Below, one piece after another: positions 1 to 6,072 of a stretch of DNA of 6,072 bases. Position 1 is the first letter of the stretch. Each line of letters begins with the position of its first letter. Under the pieces are notes generated by a model, which worked only from the letters and a program-made list of their open reading frames with translations, did no database searches and was not told where the DNA came from. The stretch lies in assembly GCA_016763255.1 (NCBI GenBank), contig JAESUA010000265.1:1-6072 (forward strand), given 5' to 3'. Both the position numbers and the translations under genes were made by a program. The stretch is from Magnetovibrio sp. GTDB lineage: Bacteria > Pseudomonadota > Alphaproteobacteria > Rhodospirillales > Magnetovibrionaceae.

Positions 1-911
1 GTTGTTGATGTAGCACCACCTTTAGTTCCCAGCGTTGTAAAAGTTGTACCCGAACATATTGTTGCATCAGCGCCAGCACCAACAAGTGCTTCCGGATTTA
101 TAGTAAGGGTCATAGCGTCGGCAATAGCAGCACAGGGTCCTGCACCGTCAGGGTCATTCGTCGTAATAGTTAGCGTAATTATACCAGGAGCGGCAGTATC
201 CGCATCTGAAGGCGTGTATACTGCACCAAGAATCGCGTCATTGTCAAAAGTTCCCGTTCCAGATGTTGTCCATGTGGTAGTAGCGGTCGCTCCACCCTTA
301 GTTCCAGCCAGCGTATGTGTTGTACCAGCACATATTGTAGCATCGGCTCCAGCCCCAACGAGAGCTTCCGGATTTATAGTGAGGGTCATAGCGTCGGCAA
401 TAGCAGCACAGGGTCCTGCACCGTCAGGGTCATTCGTCGTAATAGTAAGTGTAATTATACCAGGAGCGGCAGTATCCGCATCTGAGGGTGTGTACACCGC
501 CCCAAGTAAGGCATCATTATCAAATGTACCCGTACCTGAAGTAGTCCAGGTAGTTGTAGACGTACTGCCTCCCTTGGTACCTGCAAGAGTTGCTGCTGTG
601 CCTGCACAGATGGCCTGATCTCCTCCAGCTCCAACTAACGCCTCAGGATTGATAGTTAAATTCATGGCGTCAGTAGCAACTGCACATGGTCCAGCGCCAT
701 CGGGATCGTCCGTTGTAATGGTGAGTATGATAGGACCAGCTGCCGCTGTATCCGCATCCGACGGAGTATAAATAGCCCCCAGTGCGGTGTTATCATCAAA
801 AGTACCTGTCCCTGAAGTCGTCCATAAAATTGAAGATGCAGCTCCACCCATAAGACCTACCAGGGTATGTGTTGCACCAGCGCAAATGGTGGCATCAGCC
901 CCTGCTGAGGT
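1..911 (-). repeat. Tandem Ig-like repeats, units 9-12 (homogenised subtype, runs off the left edge)
   Basis: Units 9 (636-911), 10 (360-635) and 11 (84-359) are each exactly 276 bases (92 aa). Unit 12 (1-83) is cut by the window edge. They share Cys10 and Trp30 with units 1-8 but carry a distinct late loop, T-N/D-DPDGAGPC, in place of TGNGxC, and the linker TINPEALVGAG. Units 10 and 11 differ at only about eight of 92 residues. At DNA level, plus-strand bases 106-170 and 382-446 are identical over 65 bases, with further identity at 175-209 against 451-485. This implies recent duplication or gene conversion. DPDGAG is Asp-rich and might bind calcium, but it is not a full EF-hand or dockerin loop. 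Confidence 0.9.
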
Positions 912-3703
912 TGTTGCAACCGGATTGATGGTTGTTGTCATTGCATCCGTAACTTCAACACATGGCCCATTACCAGTGGTTGCAAGCTGAAAGGTTACAG
1001 TCCCACCCGCAATATCTCCAGCACCAGGAGTATATACAGCTCCTAAAAGAGTAGGATTATCAAAGGACCCATCTGGAACAACGGGGAAAGTTACTGTCCA
1101 AAGAACCGTTGCACTGCTGTACACTGTACCGGCCAAGGTAATCGCTGGAGCATCCGCACAAACAGTTTGGTCGATATTGGCCAAAGCTACGGGTGCTTTT
1201 GTGAGGGTTATGATCATTGTGTCAACCTCCGAATTACACAATACAGGTCCGGTTGTAGTCAGGATCAGCGTATCTGTTCCATTCACTGTATCAGCATCAG
1301 AAGGTGTATAAGTCGTAATGGGATTGGTATCGTCAACAAATGCTCCGGTTCCAGTACTTGTCCATAGCACGCTGGTCGCGATGGTAAATGATCCAGCCAG
1401 AGAGGTTACCCTATTATTGGAACATTTAGTTTGATCTAGCCCTGCACTTACCGTTGGAATTGGATCAATAGTAATCGCCATGTCGTTAGTCACTTCGACA
1501 CAGGACGGCGCGCTTCCAGAGGTCGTTAATGTGAGTGTAACCGTTCCAACACCTATATCACCAGGCCCAGGCGTATAATTTGTAAGCAGGTCAGTGGGAT
1601 CGACAAATACCCCATCTCCTGCTCCGGTGCTCCATACACCGCCAGTTGCGGGTAATGTTACAGCTCCAGATAATGTAACTACATTGTTATTGGCACAAAC
1701 AGTTTGGTCTATATCTGCGTCAGATGTAGGAGCAACAGTAATCGTAATAACCAGCGTATCAGTGACAGCGTTACAACTTCCATTGAGCGTCGTAGTTAGT
1801 ACTATTGTATCTGTTCCCAAGGCTATGTCAGCGGCACTTGGCGTATAGGTAGTAGCCAGCAGCAGTGGATTTCCAAAAGAACCGCCCCCAAGCGTCAACC
1901 AATTTCCGTCACCAGCGACGCTTACAACTCCACTTATGGTAACCACTTCATTATTGGCACAAACGGATTGGTCAACTCCAGCGTATGCTATAGGTGCATC
2001 CGTGATGGTCAGTGTCATTGTGGCAACCACTGCACCACAACTTCCGTTACCAGTTGTTGTCATCGTCAACGTTACTGATCCCGCTCCCGTGTCTGCCACA
2101 CTGGGTGTGTAAATCGCCACCAGAGAAGTGTTGTCATCAAACGAACCAGTTCCACTGGTGGTCCACAGTACTCCGGTAGCAGTAGTAATGCTCCCGGCCA
2201 TAATTGCATCGGCATTGTTACCACAAACTGATTGGTTGGGCCCAGCATTTGCAGTTGGAACGGCTGTAATCGTCAAATTCATCACATCACTTTCTGCCGC
2301 GCAATTAAAATTTCCAGTAGAGGTGAGGGTGATTATAATGAACCCATCTGCGGTGTCCGCATCACTTGGATCAAAAGTAGTTGATAAGTCACCTGGAACC
2401 GCAAAAGTTCCAGTGCCATCTGATGTCCATGCACCACCTGTCGCTACGGCCACGGTTCCAGAAACTGGGACTGAAGGAGTATCTGCACATACCGAAACAT
2501 CAGCACCTGCAAATACCAGAGGTGCATCCGTCAATGTTATCGTCATTGGATCAGAATCCAAAGCACAACCGCCCATACCAGTCGTGGTCAAAGTCAACGT
2601 TACTGCTCCAGCTGCAGTATCAGCACCACTAGGTGTATACGTCGTAGTTGGATCCGTGTCAAGCACGAAAGTTCCCGTTCCTCCAGTGGTCCATATTCCA
2701 CCACCCGAATTATAGATGACACCGGCTAATACTGTTACTGCATTATTCGCACACTTGCTCACATTGGGGCCAGCGAGTGCATCTGGAGAAGGGGTGAACG
2801 TAAGCAATAAACTGTCTGCCTTATCTGAACATCCAACTGCTCCTACCGTAGTGAGCTTAATATATATTGACCCAAGTGCCGTATCAGCAACAGTAGAATT
2901 ATAATTGGTTGTTAGGTCATTGACATCATCGAACGTTCCTGTTCCGGTTGTGGTAGACCATATTCCACCAGTTGCATTGATCACTGAGCCAGAAACCGGA
3001 AGAACGGCCACCTCTGCACAAATTGTTGTGTCATTACCCGCATTCGCACTTGACGGCGAGTTTACATTTACAGTAACAGTAAGTGGCCCAACAACACAGC
3101 CCCCGTTGCTTGCAATTACAGCGTACGTTGTAGTATCAGTAGGTTTGGCCCAAGGATTAGCCACTGTGCTATCATCCAAGGTACTGCCTGGAGACCATTG
3201 AAAACTGGAGCCCGCCGGGCCTGTCGGCGATCCTCCAAGCTGCACACTGTCCCCAAGACAAATATTGGCTGTATCACCAGGAATAAGTGCAAAATTTGTT
3301 GGTTTACCTGCTGGTAATAGAGATGCATTTAAATACATCCTTGCGGCGTTGATGCTTAATAAGTTATCAAAGGGTGAATGGTCATGTCCCCCTAAATAGA
3401 AGACATTACCACCTACTGAATCAGGATTGACCATATGTGCACCCTGGGCCGCCGGGTTATCAATATTAATCGAGCTGCTTACACATGGGTAAAAGCCTGA
3501 TCTCCAGGCAGAGCCTCCTGCCAATTCCCAGTTTTTTTCAGAGCCTCCAGGATTTTCTTCAATATCACCCTGGTATTGCATAAACGCCAGATCGTTATTT
3601 ACATACTGATGTGTAATACCATTATTGCTAATTGACATTCCATTAGTGGTGACGATGTTACCTACTGAGTAATTCTCATAGGTGTCAATACCTTTACATT
3701 GCG
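1..3703 (-). CDS. Giant secreted surface protein, downstream piece (continues past the left edge)
   Basis: From the frameshift at 3704/3705 the shifted frame stays open without a stop to base 1, about 1,234 codons. I translated it line by line. It begins with the second part of the alpha/beta domain (AQCKGIDTYENY, counting one restored base), ends that domain near GKPTNF, passes through one Ig/PKD-like domain, and then runs into at least eleven tandem Ig-like repeats. The first in-frame ATG is at 3638 (MSISNNG), and a gene caller could place an artificial start there. It falls inside a conserved-looking domain with no convincing upstream signal, so I regard the piece as a continuation and not an independent gene. 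The C-terminus lies outside the window; a T9SS sorting or CHU_C-type domain would be expected there but is not seen. Function is inferred as a long extracellular stalk or adhesin. Confidence 0.88.
912..3047 (-). repeat. Tandem Ig-like repeats, units 1-8 (diverged)
   Basis: Eight head-to-tail coding units without spacers. Plus-strand extents are: unit 1, 2781-3047 (89 aa); 2, 2517-2780 (88); 3, 2253-2516 (88); 4, 1989-2252 (88); 5, 1725-1988 (88); 6, 1452-1724 (91); 7, 1188-1451 (88); 8, 912-1187 (92). The consensus starts as xAGxDQxVCANN (Cys at residue 10), then Trp at residue 30 (31 in unit 6) in a WTTSGTGTF-like strand, then TYTPSxADxxxG, then TLTLTTTGNGxC (second Cys near 72-76) and a closing MTITxxxAP strand. 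Each unit has exactly two Cys, consistent with one disulfide joining its first and late strands. Unit 8 replaces SGTGTF with a longer loop (TFPVVPDGSF). Units differ markedly from each other, so this is the older part of the array. The probable role is a rigid extracellular stalk. Confidence 0.9.
3048..3287 (-). other. Single Ig/PKD-like domain
   Basis: About 80 residues run from LIPGDTANICLGDSVQL to VTVNVNSPSS. The pattern is that of the Ig/PKD-like domains common in Bacteroidota exported proteins: a first Cys followed by GDSVQL, a Gly-rich turn, FQWSPGSTLDD, a loop with ANPWAKPT, a TTTYAV strand, and a second Cys in SNGGCVVG before the closing TVTVNV strand. It differs from the following array units (Trp in FQWSP instead of WTT, and no YTPS motif), so it is a separate family member that caps the array on its N-terminal side. 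The two Cys probably pair. Confidence 0.75.
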
Positions 3704-4318
3704 CAGAAAATTACCCCCTTCAGAGATGAATTTTTTTACATTATTAGTGATTGCACTATCCGACAGGCCTCCTCCCCAATGCGGTTCCGAGCAAAATGTA
3801 AAACAAGAGTCAATACCGGTAAATACACCGGCGCCAACGGTAAAATAGTTGGTCACACCTCCTGAGTCCAAAACGGCAACGTGAATAGGATCGTTACCGC
3901 CATTATCGAATACAGCTATCTTCGGTCGCTGGTCCAGATTATATCTAACATCCACTACTTCATTTGCTCCCAATTCCAACACCACAACATTTTTACCGTA
4001 ATCATTGATCACCGTTCTGGCTGTTTTTACAAAGCCGTTAGCCGCTACATCTATATATTGGGAGTCTACCACAAAGGCACCGGCCCTGAATTCTGTGCTA
4101 GCAAATGCGGTTGTATCCGGCCATACCCTTCTTGTAATTGCAACAAAATCGGTGTCACCTCTGGATTTGCCAGATCGAATAATCCATCTTATGGGCACAT
4201 CATTCAACAGTAGGTCATGCACCAAGCCGTAAGCCTTTAGATTGAATATAGATCCGGCTGCATAGCTTTGATTGGCGGTATCCATAGGGATAATGAGGGA
4301 TGGAGCATATATAGTTGT
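3300..4318 (-). other. Unassigned alpha/beta domain, glutamine-amidotransferase-like in outline (split by the frameshift)
   Basis: About 340 residues are unlike everything around them: non-repetitive, with more Arg, Trp and His. Visible blocks in order are IYAPSLIIPMD; FNLKAYGLVHDLLLNDVPIRW (helix, then strand); RRVWPDTTAF with FRAGAFVVD; the RPKIAVFDNGG strand; CFTFCSEPHW; VKKFISEGGNFL leading (one base restored) to AQCKGIDTYEN; FMQYQGD; WRSGFYPC; VFYLGGHDHSPFDN; and INAARMYLNASLLP. The strand/helix alternation with 'GG-x-FL-xx-C-x-G' after a helix recalls the nucleophile elbow of class I glutamine-amidotransferase-like folds (ThuA, BPL_N), and GGHDHS could be a later loop. This is an analogy of pattern only, and enzyme activity is not shown. 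The same block order seems familiar to me from other giant Bacteroidota proteins, where it lacks a function. It occurs once, between repeated domains. Confidence 0.55.
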
Positions 4319-6072
4319 TGGGTTGGCAGGTGGGTTGGGTAAATCAGGTCTGAGGCATAGATCGTTATCAATAGTTCGGCTGCCTGCTGGATTGGGGGTT
4401 AGCATATCTGTTACGGTAGTAGCATTGTAGATAAATGAATCCATTCGGGCATCCACCGTGTTGGTTGCAGTGGCACCAACCGCGATATCGTAACTCAGAT
4501 AAAAATAGTGGGCTCCTGAACCTGATAAGGTCTGAGAGCCATTAATAATAAATGTACCACTCGGGCTGGAGCCGAGCGATCCAAACAGATTAAAAGTTGA
4601 AAATCCCTGAGTTGTTCCAGTATACCACACCTGTGCCTCATCAATGTCATTTGAAGGATCTGTTGAGCCAATTGTGTTAAATCCAAATTGCGTTATATTT
4701 AGTAAAGGGGTACAAATATTTGACACGGTGATTTTTATTTCTAAAATGCCTGCATCTAAAGGACAAGCGGTATGTATGGGTGCAGTAGATGCTTGTGTTA
4801 CATTAGTAGAATCATAGGTCATAGCTGCTACATCCGCCACCATGTAACCCATAGATTCTGATGATGTAGGATTTGTATCTTGATTGTCTATTTTAAAGTT
4901 ACCTCCATTTCGTGTTATGTTGCCGAAAATGCCGGAGATGTTGGCTCTTATTTCAAAATTATCGAACTTAATTTTATCCAAATTGGCAGCACTTCCATCC
5001 GTCTTGATAGTTGCTGTTAGCCGCGTCGCGCTGGTATATGCAAAAGTAGCGGCGACTATATCTCCGCCGATCGAACCAGCCACACTTCCTGTACCGGTAA
5101 TATCAAATTGGAAGTTTGGCGGTAGATCAACAATTATTGTTTTATTATTTTGACCTTCTTTAAATGCTCCAATGGTAACCTCATCAATGGACCAGCTAAA
5201 TGTTTCGTAAGCAGTTGGATAAGGAGCTGCCTGGCACCAATAATAGTCCGCAAAATTACTGACTTCATATACACAGAAGGGATCGGCATCAATAGTCCGG
5301 CTACCCGCTGGATCCGGTGTCTTCATATCCGTTTTGGTAAGACCACCAAAAATAAAGGAATCAATACGCGCATCTACAACGTTTCCTAAAGTTGCACCGG
5401 CTGCAACATCGTAACTCAGATAAAAGTAATGAATGCCCGCTGCTGCGGTAAGCAACTGTCCACCGTTGATAATAAATGTTCCACTAGGGCTTGAACCGAG
5501 TGCGCCAAACAGCGTGTTCGTTGTAAATCCTTGTGTGGTTCCTGTATAATAGACCTTTGCGTCATCAATGTCATTTGATGGATCAGTTGAACCAATCGTA
5601 TTGAATCCAAATTGCGTTACTACTGATGGGCAAGTATTTGTTACATATACCCTTATTTCTAAAATCTGCTTATCTAAAGGACAGGGTGTGTGAATGTCAC
5701 TGATGCTTATTTGCGAAACCTCAGACGAATCATAAATCATTGGTAGATCCGCTAATAAAAACCCCATGGACTCCAGCGGTTCCGATCCGCCATTTCCCGG
5801 ACAGTCTGTCGAGCCAGAAATTTTGAAATCACCAGATCCATTTCTCATTACATCTCCCGAAGAACCTGAAGCCAGAGCGTATATTTCAAAATTGTCAAAC
5901 TTGATTGTATCGAACGAGTTTTCGCTTCCATCAGTGGTGAGCGTTACAGTGATTTTTGAGGCAGTGGTATAAGCAAAGGTGCAGGCTGTTATATCTCCCG
6001 TTATAGAAGCAGCTACGGTTGCAGTTACACTTGTAACGTCGAACTCAAATCCAGCTGGTAAATCGACGACAA
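3662..6072 (-). CDS. Giant secreted surface protein, upstream piece (5' end outside window; ends at a frameshift)
   Basis: The frame is open from the right edge (first full codon 6070-6068) to a TAG at 3664-3662, about 803 codons. The first ATG in the window, at 5848, is internal: the 74 codons before it belong to the same domain, so it is not the start. Domains in order are a beta domain (VDLPAGFEF), a BNR_assoc_N-like domain ending AGSRTID, a second copy of both, a Pro-rich linker, and most of an unassigned alpha/beta domain. No catalytic residues are identified and no Asp-box (SxDxGxTW) is seen, so sialidase activity is not supported. The last 13 residues (RNVKVLTPMRITQ) are out-of-frame sequence caused by a one-base loss near 3704, and the true protein continues in the downstream piece. 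The likely role is extracellular adhesion, binding or surface display in a Bacteroidota-type organism. That role is inferred from architecture only. Confidence 0.9.
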   Translation of the reverse strand, partial: VVDLPAGFEFDVTSVTATVAASITGDITACTFAYTTASKITVTLTTDGSENSFDTIKFDNFEIYALASGSSGDVMRNGSGDFKISGSTDCPGNGGSEPLESMGFLLADLPMIYDSSEVSQISISDIHTPCPLDKQILEIRVYVTNTCPSVVTQFGFNTIGSTDPSNDIDDAKVYYTGTTQGFTTNTLFGALGSSPSGTFIINGGQLLTAAAGIHYFYLSYDVAAGATLGNVVDARIDSFIFGGLTKTDMKTPDPAGSRTIDADPFCVYEVSNFADYYWCQAAPYPTAYETFSWSIDEVTIGAFKEGQNNKTIIVDLPPNFQFDITGTGSVAGSIGGDIVAATFAYTSATRLTATIKTDGSAANLDKIKFDNFEIRANISGIFGNITRNGGNFKIDNQDTNPTSSESMGYMVADVAAMTYDSTNVTQASTAPIHTACPLDAGILEIKITVSNICTPLLNITQFGFNTIGSTDPSNDIDEAQVWYTGTTQGFSTFNLFGSLGSSPSGTFIINGSQTLSGSGAHYFYLSYDIAVGATATNTVDARMDSFIYNATTVTDMLTPNPAGSRTIDNDLCLRPDLPNPPANPTTIYAPSLIIPMDTANQSYAAGSIFNLKAYGLVHDLLLNDVPIRWIIRSGKSRGDTDFVAITRRVWPDTTAFASTEFRAGAFVVDSQYIDVAANGFVKTARTVINDYGKNVVVLELGANEVVDVRYNLDQRPKIAVFDNGGNDPIHVAVLDSGGVTNYFTVGAGVFTGIDSCFTFCSEPHWGGGLSDSAITNNVKKFISEGGNFLRNVKVLTPMRITQ
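3703..3706 (-). other. Single-base frameshift joining the two coding pieces
   Basis: The coding strand reads GGT AAT TTT CTG CGC AAT GTA in the upstream frame, giving GNFLRNV and then a stop 11 codons past that V. One extra G after CTG gives CTG GCG CAA TGT AAA GGT, that is FLAQCKG followed by IDTYENYSVGN and a frame open to the window edge. The missing base lies beside plus-strand 3704. The nearby GGGGG run is unlikely to be the site, because adding a G there creates TAA immediately. A ribosomal -1 slip would also restore the frame, but the local T TTT CTG is not a good X XXY YYZ heptamer, so an indel or sequencing error is the simpler reading. Confidence 0.88.
4319..4366 (-). other. Pro-rich inter-domain linker
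   Basis: Sixteen residues (NDLCLRPDLPNPPANP) separate the last SRTI of the BNR_assoc_N-like domain from the alpha/beta domain that starts TTIYAPSLIIP. Five of them are Pro, so the stretch is probably extended and solvent-exposed, acting as a hinge between the duplicated beta modules and the single central domain. Confidence 0.6.
4367..4822 (-). other. BNR-repeat neuraminidase N-terminal-like domain (BNR_assoc_N), copy 2
   Basis: About 152 residues run from MTYDSTNVTQ to AGSRTID. It carries the same ordered motifs as copy 1: CPLD, ILEIKI, SNIC, TQFGFNTIGSTDPSNDID (identical over 18 residues), VWYTGTTQGF, LFGSLGSSPSGTFIING, HYFYLSYDIAVGAT, VDARMDSF and PAGSRTID. It is followed at once by a Pro-rich stretch, then by an unrelated alpha/beta domain in place of the sialidase propeller that this family often precedes. 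The close match to copy 1 at both protein and DNA level indicates a fairly recent internal duplication or homogenisation. Confidence 0.72.
4823..5287 (-). other. Inter-domain segment plus 'VDLP' beta domain, copy 2
   Basis: The first ~52 residues (ADPFCVYEVSNF onward, with YYWCQ and FSWSIDEVTIGAF) link the first BNR_assoc_N-like domain to the next VDLP strand at 5131. The equivalent segment for copy 1 would lie off the right edge. From VDLPPNFQFDI the domain parallels copy 1: GDI, FAYT, TDGS, IKFDNFEI, RNGGNFKI, SESMGYMVAD. The distance from VDLP of copy 1 to VDLP of copy 2 is 936 bases, exactly 312 codons, which shows that the whole two-domain module was duplicated in frame. It contains two Cys in the linker (FCVY and YWCQ) and none in the core. 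Confidence 0.7.
5288..5740 (-). other. BNR-repeat neuraminidase N-terminal-like domain (BNR_assoc_N), copy 1
   Basis: About 151 residues run from MIYDSSEVSQ to AGSRTID. Features seen are a CPLD motif followed by an ILEIRV strand, NTC, TQFGFNTIGSTDPSNDID, KVYYTGTTQGF, LFGALGSSPSGTFIING, HYFYLSYDVAAGAT, VDARIDSF and the terminal PAGSRTID. The order of a TQFGFNT strand, a YTGTT strand, an FxLSYD strand and a terminal 'GSRTI' is what I know of the BNR_assoc_N family, found beside sialidase propellers and in Bacteroidota surface proteins. No propeller follows here, so it is more likely a structural or carbohydrate-facing beta module than part of an enzyme. The two Cys (CPLD and NTC) recur in copy 2 and may form a disulfide. 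The family assignment is from memory of its motifs, not a search. Confidence 0.72.
5741..6070 (-). other. 'VDLP' beta domain, copy 1 (left-truncated by the window edge)
   Basis: About 110 residues are visible, opening VVDLPAGFEFDV and closing ESMGFLLADLP. Elements shared with copy 2 include VDLP, GDI, FAYT, TDGS, IKFDNFEI, RNGxGxFKI and ESMGxxxAD. The alternating hydrophobic pattern and abundant Thr and Ser suggest a beta-sandwich. I do not recognise a named family. It directly precedes the BNR_assoc_N-like domain, and the pair repeats as a unit, so the two probably fold or function together. The conserved IKFDNFEI strand is the best marker for searching. Confidence 0.7.

Noticed and set aside
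214..618. Plus-strand open frame of 134 codons with internally repeated peptide
   Set aside because: Antisense shadow of repeats 10 and 11. The repetition comes from the 276-base coding repeat on the minus strand.
1..911. CRISPR array or transposon repeats
   Set aside because: The period is 276 bases of coding sequence in frame, with no short repeat/spacer alternation, no terminal inverted repeats and no transposase.
2128..2715. Plus-strand open frame of 195 codons over the repeat array
   Set aside because: It is antisense to an uninterrupted coding frame. Its recurring VPVP-VVH pattern is simply the reverse complement of the repeated WTTSGTGTF strand, and the frame breaks differently in every unit.
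3116..3328. Minus-strand 70-codon open frame in another phase
   Set aside because: It lies out of phase inside the Ig/PKD-like domain and the end of the alpha/beta domain. Its peptide is basic and without domain character, unlike the frame that continues through the whole array.
3638..3660. Independent gene start at the first ATG after the frameshift
   Set aside because: The ATG sits inside a continuous domain, coding similarity extends upstream of it, and there is no spacing or upstream signal that marks a start.
4160..4168. RGD tripeptide (SRGDTDF) as an integrin-binding motif
   Set aside because: A single tripeptide at a helix-to-strand region of a folded domain; chance occurrence is likely and nothing else supports host-cell binding.
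3881..4232. Two overlapping plus-strand open frames opposite the alpha/beta domain
   Set aside because: No recognisable protein content, and they overlap the well-supported minus-strand frame throughout.
4367..5740. Active sialidase
   Set aside because: Only the companion N-terminal-type domain is present. No Asp-box SxDxGxTW motif or arginine-triad region of a propeller is visible in the window.

Overview
The whole window is the interior of one very large minus-strand gene. Neither its start nor its end is present. Reading from base 6072 down to base 1 gives about 2,020 codons of secreted, repetitive, beta-rich protein that is poor in Lys and Arg and rich in Thr, Gly, Asp and Ala. The architecture (Ig/PKD-like repeats, a neuraminidase-associated N-terminal-type domain, a single Ig-like domain with a late Trp and a TTTYAV strand) is typical of giant cell-surface or secreted proteins of Bacteroidota, usually exported by the type IX secretion system (T9SS). 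The phylum is inferred from style only: no signal peptide, sorting domain or RNA gene lies in the window.

Layout in the order of translation. (1) 6070-4367: two copies of a composite module of about 312 residues. Each copy has a 'VDLP' beta domain followed by a domain resembling the BNR-repeat neuraminidase N-terminal family (BNR_assoc_N). (2) 4366-4319: a Pro-rich linker. (3) 4318-3300: a single non-repetitive alpha/beta-looking domain of about 340 residues that I cannot assign to a family. Its order of elements recalls class I glutamine-amidotransferase-like (ThuA/BPL_N) folds. (4) 3287-3048: one Ig/PKD-like domain. (5) 3047-1: a head-to-tail array of eleven complete Ig-like repeats and the start of a twelfth. 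Each complete unit is 88-92 residues with exactly two Cys and a Trp. The last units are nearly identical and the array runs off the left edge.

The reading frame is broken once, at 3704/3705. Adding one base there (G on the coding strand) joins the two frames and turns the local peptide FLRNVKVL into FLAQCKGIDTYENY, which continues the domain. The result is two abutting coding pieces of what was, or should be, one gene. The cause may be a sequencing or assembly error or a real mutation; I see no recognisable programmed slippery site.

There is no second gene, RNA gene, promoter, terminator, mobile element or CRISPR array in the window. The plus-strand open frames are antisense shadows of the repeats. 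I find no evidence for a multi-gene system. The part most likely to be poorly described is the embedded alpha/beta domain at 4318-3300.
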